From Actinomycetospora callitridis (lineage in GTDB: Bacteria > Actinomycetota > Actinomycetes > Mycobacteriales > Pseudonocardiaceae), in contig NZ_JAQZAK010000003.1 in assembly GCF_028737265.1 (NCBI RefSeq), positions 186,001 to 250,000 on the forward strand: DNA of 64,000 nucleotides, written 5' to 3'. Positions 7,599-16,491 of the stretch are shown here, in pieces. Positions within the stretch are counted from its first letter, which is position 1. The number at the start of each line of letters is the position of its first letter. The translations under genes and the position numbers were made by a program. Below the pieces are notes generated by a model that worked only from the letters and a program-made list of their open reading frames with translations, was not told the DNA's origin and made no database searches.

Positions 7599-9097
7599 GG
7601 ACTGCTCACCTCCGAGGAGGATCGGTCGCCCGGCGACGGGTACAGGTCGTCGGGATCGGACGGCGGCGGGGCGGCCGCCGGGGGCAGGTGGGTCTCGGCG
7701 GGGTCGAGCGGCTCGTCGGCCGGGCAGCGTCCGCGCAGCACCCGCTCGCTGATCACGTGGTCGACCAGCTCGCGCACGTCGGCGTCGAGGTCGGCGAACG
7801 CGGGCCCGGCGAGCGTGCGGTGGGCCTGCGCGAAGACCTCCCCCGCGGCCCGGCGCAGGACGCGGTCGTCGAGCCCGTGGCGGGCGGCGGCGGTCCAGCG
7901 GTCGACGGCCGGCTCGGCCGCGGCACGGGCGCGCGCCACCGTGTCCCGGTCGTGCATCAGGGCCGCGACGACCACCAGCGGCACCACCCACTCGTCACCG
8001 GCCTGCTGGTCGATGTAGCGGACCTCGAGGTGGCCCTGCGGGCGCACGGGCGGGAAGAGCGTGGTCAGGTGGTAGTCGAGGTCGGCCAGGGTGGGCGGGG
8101 TGTCGAGCGCGCCGCCGATCCACTGGGCGAACGTGACGTCGGGCGCCTCCCAGGAGACCCCGCCGGCGCCGTCGCGGCGCACGCACAGCAGGTGGGTGTC
8201 GAGCGCCCGCCGCGCGTACTCCCGGCCCGGGTCGGCGCCCAGGGCGGCCGGGGGCGAGGTGCGCTCGGGATCGAGCGCGAGCCAGCTCGCCATGCGCGTC
8301 GACTTCCACCCGGTGCGGCGGCCGTGCACCACCGGCGAGTTGGCGAACGCGGCGAGCAGGACGGGCCCCAGCTCGTGCAGCGCGGCCCAGCGCCCGGCGA
8401 CGTCGGCACCCTCGCCGGCGTCGACGCAGACCTGCACGGCGGTGGTCGAGCACATCATCGTGCGCCCGTGCGGTCCGATGCGGTCGAACGAGGCCTCCAT
8501 GGCCTGGTAGCGCGGCACGTCGAGCAGTCGCCGTGGCGGACGCAGCGGATCGCTCGCCCGCGGAACGGTGACCAGGCCCTCGGCGGCCAGCCGCTCGCGG
8601 ATGGCTCCCGCGTCGAGGCGGACGGCCCGCACGAGGTCGCCGACGCTCGGCAGCGGGAGGCTGGCGATCTCCACCTGCCCACCGGGCTCGACGGTGACCG
8701 CGCCCCCCGCGGGGAGCGGGGTGGGTCCGGAGCTCTCGGGGGTCTGACGGTGGGGGCGGTGGCCGTTGGTCTCGGCCGTGCTCAGAGAGGGGCTCGGGGC
8801 GGGGAGGGTGGCGGGGGCGTGCGGGCCGAGGGCTCGGGCCAGCAGCGCGGGATCGAGGGGGTGGGCGGGGTCGTGGGCGTCGCGGACGAGCCATTCGAGC
8901 TCGGTACCGACGAGGCGTGGCGGCCCGTGCTTGAAGCACACGAAGGCGACGTAGGCCTCGGCGGTCGCGCGGTCGGTCAGCGGCGATGCGGGGTCGAGGG
9001 CGACCGGGTGCCGCATCACGGGCGGGCCCGCGGGTGGTGACGTCGGGGCGCTCGGGGCGCCACCGGCATCGCGTACCGAGGGTGACGACTTCGGCAC
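7595..9097 (-). CDS. egtA: glutamate-cysteine ligase EgtA
   Basis: EgtA makes gamma-glutamylcysteine, the sulfur donor substrate for EgtB. The 500-residue protein shows glutamate-cysteine-ligase blocks: VGTELEWLV, VEPGGQVEIASLP, RTMMCSTTAVQVCVDAG and GHLEVRYIDQQ. The start chosen is GTG 9097, preceded by GGGAGG; ATG 9016 is an alternative that would drop a Ser/Pro-rich leader of 27 residues. It is the first gene of the egt cluster and overlaps egtB by 4 bp. The order egtA-B-C-D resembles mycobacteria, but no egtE follows. Confidence 0.92.
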   Translation of the reverse strand: MPKSSPSVRDAGGAPSAPTSPPAGPPVMRHPVALDPASPLTDRATAEAYVAFVCFKHGPPRLVGTELEWLVRDAHDPAHPLDPALLARALGPHAPATLPAPSPSLSTAETNGHRPHRQTPESSGPTPLPAGGAVTVEPGGQVEIASLPLPSVGDLVRAVRLDAGAIRERLAAEGLVTVPRASDPLRPPRRLLDVPRYQAMEASFDRIGPHGRTMMCSTTAVQVCVDAGEGADVAGRWAALHELGPVLLAAFANSPVVHGRRTGWKSTRMASWLALDPERTSPPAALGADPGREYARRALDTHLLCVRRDGAGGVSWEAPDVTFAQWIGGALDTPPTLADLDYHLTTLFPPVRPQGHLEVRYIDQQAGDEWVVPLVVVAALMHDRDTVARARAAAEPAVDRWTAAARHGLDDRVLRRAAGEVFAQAHRTLAGPAFADLDADVRELVDHVISERVLRGRCPADEPLDPAETHLPPAAAPPPSDPDDLYPSPGDRSSSEVSSP

Positions 9098-9246
9098 GGA
9101 GCCTCCCTGATCGACCGACCCGACAGGCTCGCCGGGAACTGCTGCGGACGCGCACGGACGCTCAGCGACGCTACACGCGCCCTCGGCGCCCCGCATGGGG
9201 TCGAGCGCCGAGTGGCCGCGAAGCGAATGTCACTGTGAGTGATTAC

Positions 9247-11109
9247 TCAGGCCGCGCTCGGACGTGAGGCGAACTGCGTGTGGTACAGGTCCGCGTACCG
9301 GCCGCTGCGGGCCAGGAGCTCGTCGTGCGTGCCCTGCTCCACCACGCGCCCGTGCTCGACGACGGCGATCGTGTCGGCCGCCCGCACCGTCGAGAGGCGG
9401 TGGGCGATGACGACGGCCGTGCGCCCGACCAGCGCCTCCGTGAGCGCCTCCTGCACCGCGTACTCCGACTCCGAGTCCAGGTGGGCGGTGGCCTCGTCCA
9501 GCACCACGACCCGCGGTGACGCCAGCAGCAGCCGCGCGATCGTCAGCCGCTGGCGCTCCCCACCCGAGAGCCGGTGCCCGCGCTCCCCCACCACCGTGTC
9601 CAGCCCGGCCGGCAGCTCGTCGAGCAGCTCGCCGAGCCGTGCGCGGACCATCGCCTCGCGCAGCTGCGCGTCCGTCGCCTCCGGGGCGGCGTAGGCCAGG
9701 TTGGCCCGCACCGTGTCGTGGAAGAGGTGGCCGTCCTGCGTGACGACGCCCACGGCGCCCCGGAGGTCGGCGAAGGACAGTTCGCGCACGTCCACGCCGC
9801 CGATCTCGACCCCGCCGCTGTCGACGTCGTAGAGCCGGGGCAGCAGCGAGGCGATCGTCGACTTCCCGGCACCCGACGGGCCGACCAGCGCGAGCATGCC
9901 GCCGGGCGCCACCGACAGGCCGACGCCGTGCAGGATCTCGTGCTCCACCCGGTCGTCGAGGCGCGCGACCTCCTCCAGGGAGGCCAGCGACACCTCGGCG
10001 GCCGACGGGTAGGTGAACCGCACGTCGTGCAGCCGCACCCCGAGGGGGCCGGCGGGCAGCGGCGTGGGCGTCTCCGGCTCGGTGAGGACGGGCTCCAGGT
10101 CCAGCACCTCGAAGACCCGCTCGAAGCTGACGAGCGCGCTCATCACGTCGACGCGGGCGTTCGCCAGCGAGGTCAGCGGGGAGTACAGCCGCGTGAGCAG
10201 CAGCGCCAGCGCCACGACCGTGCCGGCGTCGAGGGAGCCGGTGACCGCGAGCCAGCCGCCGAGCCCGTAGACCAGCGCCTGCGCGAGCGCCGAGACCAGC
10301 GTCAGGCAGGTGAGGAAGACGCGGTTGACCATCGCCGTGCGCACCCCGACCGCGCGGACCCGGTCGGCGCGGTGGCCGAACTCGTCGGCCTCGGCCTGCG
10401 GGCGCCCGAACAGCTTGACCAGCGTCGCGCCGCCCGCGGAGAAGCGCTCGGTCATCTGCCCGGTCATCGAGGCGTTGAGGTCGGCCGACTCCCGCTGCAG
10501 CGCCGCGATCCGCCGGCCCATGCGCCGCGCCGGCAGGATGAAGATCGGCAGGAGGATCAGCGCGAGGAGCGTCACCTGCCAGGCCAGCGCCACCATGACC
10601 ACGACGGCCAGGACGAGCTGGATCGAGTTGGTGACGAGGCCCGAGAGCGTCGAGGTGAACGCGCGTTGCGCGCCGATGACGTCGTTGTTCAGCCGGCTGA
10701 CCAGCGAGCCGGTGCGCGTGCGCGTGAAGAAGGCCAGCGGCATCCGCTGGACGTGGGAGAACACCGCGAGGCGCAGGTCGTAGATCAGGCCCTCGCCGAT
10801 GCGCGACGACAGCCAGCGCTCGGCGAGGGTGAGCCCGGCGTCGACCACGGCGAGACCCGCGATGACCAGCGCGATCATCACGACGGTCGACGCCGGCGCG
10901 GCGGTGGTGATCGCGGAGATCACGCGCCCCGCGAGGACGGGGGTCGCCACGCCGATCACCGCCGATGCGGTGGCCAGGGTGAGGAACACCGCCAGCATCC
11001 GGTGGTGACGGTGGGCGAAGCGCCAGATCCGGGGCAGCGTCCCCTTCGGCACGGAGCGCGGCACGGTGTCCGCCTGCGCCGCCGACTGCATCAACGACCA
11101 GGCGTCCAT
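9247..11109 (-). CDS. ABC exporter half-transporter (fused permease and ATPase)
   Basis: This 620-residue protein has an N-terminal transmembrane domain with about six helices (residues 35-330, first helix near MLAVFLTLATASAVIGVATPVLAG). The nucleotide-binding domain follows, with Walker A GPSGAGKST at about 417, signature LSGGERQ, Walker B VVVLDEAT and the His switch VIAHRLST. It should work as a homodimer or with another half-transporter in the cytoplasmic membrane. An extra acidic stretch (LASLEEVARLDDRVEHE, about 382-398) interrupts the start of the ATPase domain. The substrate cannot be read from the sequence; no partner half-transporter is adjacent. Confidence 0.93.
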   Translation of the reverse strand: MDAWSLMQSAAQADTVPRSVPKGTLPRIWRFAHRHHRMLAVFLTLATASAVIGVATPVLAGRVISAITTAAPASTVVMIALVIAGLAVVDAGLTLAERWLSSRIGEGLIYDLRLAVFSHVQRMPLAFFTRTRTGSLVSRLNNDVIGAQRAFTSTLSGLVTNSIQLVLAVVVMVALAWQVTLLALILLPIFILPARRMGRRIAALQRESADLNASMTGQMTERFSAGGATLVKLFGRPQAEADEFGHRADRVRAVGVRTAMVNRVFLTCLTLVSALAQALVYGLGGWLAVTGSLDAGTVVALALLLTRLYSPLTSLANARVDVMSALVSFERVFEVLDLEPVLTEPETPTPLPAGPLGVRLHDVRFTYPSAAEVSLASLEEVARLDDRVEHEILHGVGLSVAPGGMLALVGPSGAGKSTIASLLPRLYDVDSGGVEIGGVDVRELSFADLRGAVGVVTQDGHLFHDTVRANLAYAAPEATDAQLREAMVRARLGELLDELPAGLDTVVGERGHRLSGGERQRLTIARLLLASPRVVVLDEATAHLDSESEYAVQEALTEALVGRTAVVIAHRLSTVRAADTIAVVEHGRVVEQGTHDELLARSGRYADLYHTQFASRPSAA

Positions 11110-11266
11110 GGTTCGCCCTCCGCTCCTCGGACCGTGTACCCCGAGAGCGTGCGACCTCGACCATCGTCGAGGTCAAGCGAGCCGTCCCGTGGCCGGCGGG
11201 TGGTGGGCCGCCGGATCCTCTGGAACGAGGTGTACCCCTCGCCGACACGGCCGAGGGGTCGCGCCC

Positions 11267-11476
11267 CTACTTCTTCTTCGTCCGTGTGGCGCCCCCACGC
11301 CCGCGCAGCGTCACGCCCGACTCGGACAGCACCCGGTGCACGAACCCGTACGAGCGGCCCGTGGACTCGGCGAGCGAACGGATGCTCGCGCCCTTCTCGT
11401 ACTTCTTCTTCAGATCCGTGGCGAGCTTGTCCCGCTGGGTGCCCGTGATCCGTGCACCCTTCTTCAGATCGGCCAT
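11267..11476 (-). CDS. small helix-turn-helix protein
   Basis: This 69-residue basic protein is built around a helix-turn-helix (KKYEKGASIRSLAESTGRSYGFVHRVLSESG in two segments, about residues 25-55) and ends in a Lys/Arg-rich tail (TRTKKK). The fold resembles a short resolvase/Hin-type DNA-binding domain. Small proteins of this type are conserved across actinobacteria. The ATG at 11476 has AGGGGTGAG just upstream, better than the longer ATG that would begin at 11545. It probably binds DNA; its targets are unknown. Confidence 0.8.
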   Translation of the reverse strand: MADLKKGARITGTQRDKLATDLKKKYEKGASIRSLAESTGRSYGFVHRVLSESGVTLRGRGGATRTKKK

Positions 11477-11664
11477 CTCGATCTCACCCCTTGCTCCGAC
11501 CGCAGGTCCGGTCGAACCATGGTGATCGAAAAGTAGGATGTGCGCCACGGCACATTTCGCGTGATCGGTAAGCGGTTCGGCCGATCGGAGTGGATCAGCG
11601 TCCGTTTGCGGTACGCCGTCTACCTGCGGGAATGTCAGCTACCTTGCGACCGCGGCCGACTGGG

Positions 11665-13290
11665 TCAGGCGAGCTCGACCAGTTCGAGGTGCTCGGTCGA
11701 GAAATGGTCCTCGGTGCCGTCGGGCAGCAGGATGACGCGTTCGGGCTCCAGGGCCTCGACCGCACCCGGGTCGTGGGTGACGAGCACGACCGCGCCCTCG
11801 AATCGGCGCAGGGCGTCGAGCACCTTCTCGCGGCTGGCCGGATCGAGGTTGTTGGTCGGTTCGTCGAGCAGCAGGACATTGGCCGCGCTGGAGACGAGAC
11901 CCGCGAGCGCGAGGCGGGTGCGCTCACCGCCGGAGAGCGTGCCGGCGGGCTGCTCGAGCTGCTCGCCCGTGAAGAGGAACGCGCCGAGCAGGGTGCGCAG
12001 CTGCTGCTCGGGGGTGTCCGGCGCCGCGCTGCGGGCGTTCTCCCAGACGCTGCGGTCCATGTCGAGCGTGTCGTGCTCCTGCGCGAAGTAGCCGGTGCGC
12101 AGGCCGTGGCCGGCCTCGACCGCGCCCGTGTCGGGGTCCTCGGCGCCCGCCAGGATCCGCAGCAGCGTCGTCTTGCCGGCGCCGTTGAGGCCGAGGATCA
12201 CCACCCGGGACCCGCGGTCGACGGCGAGGTCGACGCCGGTGAACACCTCGAGCGAGCCGTAGGTCTTCGACAGGCCCTGCGCCGTCATCGGCACGCGCCC
12301 GCACGGCGCGGGGGCCGGGAAGCGGATGTGCGCGACCTTGTCCTCGGTGCGCTGCTCGTCGAGCCCGTCGAGCATGGCCTGCGCGCGGCGGGCCATCTGC
12401 TTGGCGGCGACGGCCTTGGTGGCCTTCGCGCCCATCTTGGCGGCCTGGACCTGCAGCGCGCCGGCCTTCTTCTCGGCGTTGGCACGCTCGCGGCGGCGGC
12501 GGGCCTCGTCGTCGGCGCGGGCCTGCTGGTACTTCGCCCAGCCCATGTTGTAGCTGTCGAGCTCACCGCGGGTGGCGTCGAGGAACCACACCTTGTTGAC
12601 CACGGCGTCGATCAGCTCGGTGTCGTGGCTGATCACGATGAGCCCGCCGTCGTGGGAGAGCAGGAAGGAGCGCAGCCAGCCGATGGAGTCGGCGTCGAGG
12701 TGGTTCGTGGGCTCGTCGAGCAGCAGCGTCGTCCCGGCGTTGCCGCCCGAGTCGCCGCTGGCGGCGAAGAGGATGCGGGCCAGCTCGACGCGTCGGCGCT
12801 GACCGCCCGAGAGCGTCTGCAGGGGCTGGGACAGCACGCGCGCGGGCAGGCCGAGGTTCGAGCAGATCCGCCCCGCCTCGCTCTCGGCGGCGTAGCCCCC
12901 GAGGTCGGCGAACCGCTCCTCGAGGCGGCCGTAGCGCGCGATCGCCTTGTCGCGCGCGGCGTCGTCGGCCAGCTCGGCCATCGCGGTCTGCGTCTTCTCC
13001 ATGTCGCGCAGCAGCTCGTCGAGCCCCTTGGCCGACAGCACGCGGTCGCGCGCGAGCACCGTGAGGTCGCCCTCGCGGGGGTCCTGCGGGAGGTAGCCGA
13101 CCGGCCCGGTGCGGCGGATCGTGCCGCCGTAGGGCTCGCCGACGCCCGCGAGGCTGCGCAGCGTCGTCGTCTTGCCCGCGCCGTTGCGCCCGACCAGCCC
13201 GATCCGGTCGCCCGGCTGGACGCGCAGCGACGTCCCGGACAGCAGGATGCGCGAGCCGGCGCGCAGCTCGAGATCGGACGCGGTGATCAC
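11665..13290 (-). CDS. ABC-F family ATPase
   Basis: This 541-residue protein has two ABC ATPase domains and no membrane segments, the ABC-F layout. The first has Walker A GRNGAGKTT (about 35), LSGGQRRR and LLLDEPTNHLD. The linker is rich in Arg/Lys/Ala (about 255-320). The second has GLNGAGKTT, LSGGERTR and LLLDEPTNNLD. ABC-F proteins act on ribosomes, relieving stalled translation or protecting against antibiotics; some are housekeeping factors similar to Ettlike proteins. The GTG start at 13290 follows GAGGA. Which ABC-F subgroup it belongs to needs a tree, so I give no symbol. Confidence 0.92.
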   Translation of the reverse strand: MITASDLELRAGSRILLSGTSLRVQPGDRIGLVGRNGAGKTTTLRSLAGVGEPYGGTIRRTGPVGYLPQDPREGDLTVLARDRVLSAKGLDELLRDMEKTQTAMAELADDAARDKAIARYGRLEERFADLGGYAAESEAGRICSNLGLPARVLSQPLQTLSGGQRRRVELARILFAASGDSGGNAGTTLLLDEPTNHLDADSIGWLRSFLLSHDGGLIVISHDTELIDAVVNKVWFLDATRGELDSYNMGWAKYQQARADDEARRRRERANAEKKAGALQVQAAKMGAKATKAVAAKQMARRAQAMLDGLDEQRTEDKVAHIRFPAPAPCGRVPMTAQGLSKTYGSLEVFTGVDLAVDRGSRVVILGLNGAGKTTLLRILAGAEDPDTGAVEAGHGLRTGYFAQEHDTLDMDRSVWENARSAAPDTPEQQLRTLLGAFLFTGEQLEQPAGTLSGGERTRLALAGLVSSAANVLLLDEPTNNLDPASREKVLDALRRFEGAVVLVTHDPGAVEALEPERVILLPDGTEDHFSTEHLELVELA

Positions 13291-13479
13291 GGGAGGAGTC
13301 CTCGGGGAGGGTCGGTGCGGGCGGACGGGGCGCCACGCTGACCTTCCCAGTGTAGGCGACCGTCACCACCGCCCCGGCCGCACGCTCCGATCTCACCGGC
13401 CCGCGCCAAGGAGATTCGCACGACAGCGCTCCTCTGTCGCGCTGCCCTACGAACTCCGGCGCCAGGAGGTGAACCTCCC

Positions 13480-13485
13480 TAGGGT
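13480..13485 (+). promoter_or_regulatory. -10 box of a leaderless-type promoter for the SDR gene
   Basis: TAGGGT ends 6 bases before the ATG at 13492, so transcription would begin at the start codon itself, the leaderless arrangement common in actinobacteria. A GGAGGT-GA-ACCTCC inverted repeat (13465-13478) touches the box and could be an operator. No clear -35 is seen. Confidence 0.45.
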
Positions 13486-13491
13486 CGCCCC

Positions 13492-14265
13492 ATGACCGAC
13501 GCCACTCCCCCTGCTCAGGACCTCGCCGGGCGCACCGCCCTCGTCACCGGCGCGAGCCGGGGCATCGGGCTCGGGGTGGCGCGCCACCTGCTCGACCGCG
13601 GTGCCGCCGTGACGATCACGGCCCGCAAGCAGGCCGAGCTGGAGGAGGCGGCGGCCTCGCTGGGCGCCCCGGAGCGCGTGCTGGCGCTGCCCGGCAACTC
13701 CGGCGACGGGGCCGCCCGGGCGGCCGCGGTCGACGCCTGCGTCGAGCGGTTCGGCTCCCTCGACGTGCTGGTCAACAACACCGGCATCAACCCGCAGTAC
13801 GGCCCGCTGGTGCAGGCGGACCTCGCGGCCGTCTCGAAGATCTTCGAGGTCAACGTGGTGGCGGCGCTCGGGTTCGTGCAGGAGGCGCACCGGGCGTGGA
13901 TGGGCGCGCACGGCGGTGCCGTCGTCAACATGGCCTCGGTGGGTGGGCTGCGCTCGAGCGGCGTGATCGGCGCGTACGGGGCGTCGAAGGCCGCGCTGAT
14001 CCGTCTCACCGAGGAGCTCGCCTGGGAGCTCGGGCCCGACATCCGCGTCAACGCCGTCGCGCCCGCGGTGGTGAAGACGCGCTTCGCGGAGGCGCTCTAC
14101 GCCGACGGCGAGGACGCCGTCGCATCCCGCTACCCGATGCGCCGCCTCGGGACCCCGGAGGACGTCGCCGCGCTCGTCGGCTTCCTCGTCTCCGACGCCG
14201 CCTCGTGGATCACCGGCGAGACCGTCCGGGTCGACGGCGGACTGCTGGCGACCGGGAGCACCTGA
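13492..14265 (+). CDS. short-chain dehydrogenase/reductase
   Basis: This 257-residue protein is a classical SDR. It has the NAD(P)-binding TGASRGIG at about 19-26, LVNNTGIN (NAG-type motif) near 91, and the catalytic Ser and YGASK (about residue 162). The closing RLGTPEDVAALVGFLVSDAASWITGETVRVDGG is typical of FabG-like members. TARKQ after the second strand suggests NADP preference. The substrate is not predictable. Neighbours give no clear pathway. The ATG at 13492 is strongly supported by an adjacent -10 box. Confidence 0.93.
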   Translation: MTDATPPAQDLAGRTALVTGASRGIGLGVARHLLDRGAAVTITARKQAELEEAAASLGAPERVLALPGNSGDGAARAAAVDACVERFGSLDVLVNNTGINPQYGPLVQADLAAVSKIFEVNVVAALGFVQEAHRAWMGAHGGAVVNMASVGGLRSSGVIGAYGASKAALIRLTEELAWELGPDIRVNAVAPAVVKTRFAEALYADGEDAVASRYPMRRLGTPEDVAALVGFLVSDAASWITGETVRVDGGLLATGST

Positions 14266-14326
14266 ACCGCACGAGCACCTCAGGCGGACACGGGCAGAAT
14301 GACGGTGAACGGGGAGGTGCACACCC

Positions 14327-14716
14327 ATGGGCTTGTTCAGCAGATGGCGCCGCGGGGGCGGCGGCGCGGGCGGTGACGGACGGCGCCAGGTGCTCGACCG
14401 CGAGGCCACGAGCGCCGACCTCGACCACCTCCGCGCGTTCGCCAAGTCCCGCGAGGGCGTGGCGTTCTACGTCGAGCCCGAGACCACGGCCACCGACACG
14501 ACGGTCGTCGCGGTCGCGTTCGACGGGGAGTGGACGCGCCGGCGCGTCGGCACGCCGAAGGCCGCGGAGAAGCTGGCGCGCTCCTGCAAGGTCGCGATCC
14601 ACGACGTCCAGGTCACCGGCTACCCACCCGAGATGCGCGCGTGGAACGCCCGCGCGAAGGCCGACCGCGCCGCGCTCGAGGAGATGGCCCGCCTCGAGGA
14701 GGACCACGACCGGTGA
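14327..14716 (+). CDS. conserved actinobacterial protein of unknown function
   Basis: This 129-residue protein starts with a basic Gly/Arg-rich segment (MGLFSRWRRGGGGAG). A compact conserved domain follows with REGVAFYVEPETTATDTTVVAVAFDGEWTRRRVG split over about residues 42-76, then KVAIHDVQVTGYPPEMR near 92. It resembles small proteins sometimes labelled oxidoreductase in mycobacterial annotations, a label I cannot justify from motifs. GGGGAGGTG upstream is a strong ribosome binding site. It ends 7 bases before the next gene, so the two are probably co-expressed. Confidence 0.75.
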   Translation: MGLFSRWRRGGGGAGGDGRRQVLDREATSADLDHLRAFAKSREGVAFYVEPETTATDTTVVAVAFDGEWTRRRVGTPKAAEKLARSCKVAIHDVQVTGYPPEMRAWNARAKADRAALEEMARLEEDHDR

Positions 14717-14723
14717 CCCGTCC

Positions 14724-15977
14724 GTGACCGCTGCCATGCCGGCGGCCCCGGTCGCCGATGTCGTGATCGCCGGGGCCGGCCCGGCCGGTCGTGCCCTCGC
14801 CCGGGCCTGCGCCGCGCTGGACCTGCGGGTCCTGCTCGTCGACCCCCGTCCCCACCGCCCCTGGACCCACACCTACGGCGCCTGGGCGCACGAGCTGCCC
14901 GACGACCTCCCGGCCGACGTCGCCGCCGCGCGCGGGCGCGGGGTGGCCATCGGCGAGCGGACCCACGAGCTCGACGACACCTACGTCGTCCTCGACACCT
15001 CGGCGCTGCAGGTGCACCTCACCGACCCGACGGTCGCGGTGCGGCGCGGCCGGGTCGTGGCCGCGGTGCCGGCGGCGCCCGGGCGGAACCCGGCGGTGAT
15101 GCTCGACGACGGCACCAGCCCGAGCGGGCGGGTGGTGGTCGACGCCACCGGCGCCCGCCAGGCCCTGGCCCGCCGCGGCGCCGCCCGCGGGCTCGAGGGC
15201 GTCCGCCCCCGCGCGGAACAGACCGCCTTCGGCGTGGTGGTGCCGCGCGAGGTGGCTGCGCGTGTCAGCGGCGACCGTCTGCTGTTCATGGACTGGCGCG
15301 CCGACCACGGGCACGAGGGCTGGCCCACCTTCCTCTACGCCGTGCCGCTGGACGCCGAGCGCGTGCTGCTCGAGGAGACCTCGCTCGCCCGCCGCCCGGG
15401 GCTGCCGATGCCCGAGCTGCGCGCCCGTCTGCGGGCCCGCCTGCTCGCGGCCGGGCTCACCGAGGCGGAGATCCCCGACGACCCCGCCGACGTGGAGAAG
15501 GTGCGCTTCCCCGTCGACTCGCCGCGACACCGCTCCCCCGCCGGCGTGGTGGCCGTCGGTGCGGCGGACTCCCTCGTGCACCCCGCCTCGGGATTCAGCC
15601 TCGCGACCTCGTTGCGCATGGCCCCGCGGCTCGCCACCGTCCTCGCCGACGCCCTGCGGGGCGGTGCCGACCCCGTGGCCGCGGCCAAGGCGGCCCGGCG
15701 GGTGGTGCGCTCCCCCGCGGCGGCCACCGTGCACGCGCTGCGACGCCGGGGCCTCGAGACGCTGCTCGCGATGCCCCCCGCCGACGTCCCGGCGTTCTTC
15801 GACCGCTTCTTCGCGCTCCCGGACGTCCACCGGCGGGCCTATCTCGACGCCCGGGAGGACGTCACCGCATCGCTCGCGGCCATGACCTCGTTGTTCGGAG
15901 GACTGACACCCCGTCTCCGCCTCCACCTGATCAGGGGAACGGTGCTCGGGGCCCGCAGCGTCCGAACGGAGCAATAG
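14724..15977 (+). CDS. lycopene cyclase family FAD-dependent protein
   Basis: This 417-residue flavoprotein begins with the dinucleotide-binding motif VVIAGAGPAGRALA (about 13-26) and LLVDPRPHRPWTHTYGAW, typical of plant-type and CrtY-like lycopene cyclases. Further family blocks are FMDWRADH, FLYAVPLDAERVLLEETSLA and PTxxF-like HPASGFSLATSLRMAP at about 290. Lycopene cyclases close beta-ionone rings without net redox change, using reduced FAD. No phytoene synthase, desaturase or GGPP synthase lies nearby, so it may work with carotenoid genes elsewhere or on another prenyl substrate. GTG 14724 is used; ATG 14736 is possible. Confidence 0.85.
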   Translation: MTAAMPAAPVADVVIAGAGPAGRALARACAALDLRVLLVDPRPHRPWTHTYGAWAHELPDDLPADVAAARGRGVAIGERTHELDDTYVVLDTSALQVHLTDPTVAVRRGRVVAAVPAAPGRNPAVMLDDGTSPSGRVVVDATGARQALARRGAARGLEGVRPRAEQTAFGVVVPREVAARVSGDRLLFMDWRADHGHEGWPTFLYAVPLDAERVLLEETSLARRPGLPMPELRARLRARLLAAGLTEAEIPDDPADVEKVRFPVDSPRHRSPAGVVAVGAADSLVHPASGFSLATSLRMAPRLATVLADALRGGADPVAAAKAARRVVRSPAAATVHALRRRGLETLLAMPPADVPAFFDRFFALPDVHRRAYLDAREDVTASLAAMTSLFGGLTPRLRLHLIRGTVLGARSVRTEQ

Positions 15978-16044
15978 CGGTACGCTCGCGAACCGGGATC
16001 GTGACGGGATCGTGACCTGTCACCGATGAAAGGGGTTCTCCGCC

Positions 16045-16491
16045 ATGGGTGCCTACCAGACCGTCGCCGTCGGGACCGACGGCTCGGAATCGTCCTACCG
16101 CGCCGTGGACCGCGCCGCGACGATCGCCGCCGACAGCAAGGCGACCCTGCTCATCATCTGCGCCTACAAGCCGGCGAAGTCCACCGGCGAGGCCGAGCAG
16201 GCCCTCGGCGAGGACGCCGCCTTCCACGTCGTCGGCTCCACGCCCGCCGAGGAGACGCTGCGCGACGCCCGCGAGCGCGCCGCCACCAAGGGCTCGCTCG
16301 AGATCGAGACCGTCGCGGTACAGGGCGACCCGATCGAGCGCGTCATCGAGACCGTCTCCGAGCGCAAGGCGGACCTCGTGGTGGTCGGCAACCGCGGGCT
16401 CAACAGCCTCGCGGGCCGTCTGCTCGGCTCCGTCCCCCAGGGCATCTCCCGCCGCGCGGGCAGTGACGTCCTGATCGTCCACACCACGTGA
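16045..16491 (+). CDS. universal stress protein (UspA family)
   Basis: This 148-residue single-domain USP starts with TVAVGTDGSESS and ends with the ATP-binding signature GNRGLNSLAGRLLGSVPQGI, in which Gly-x2-Gly-x9-Gly-Ser is intact, followed by DVLIVHTT. ATP-binding USPs bind AMP or ATP as dimers and are linked to stress and dormancy in actinobacteria. Its stop codon overlaps the GTG of the following cyclase gene (GTGA), so the two are translationally coupled. This suggests a shared role in nucleotide signalling. Confidence 0.93.
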   Translation: MGAYQTVAVGTDGSESSYRAVDRAATIAADSKATLLIICAYKPAKSTGEAEQALGEDAAFHVVGSTPAEETLRDARERAATKGSLEIETVAVQGDPIERVIETVSERKADLVVVGNRGLNSLAGRLLGSVPQGISRRAGSDVLIVHTT

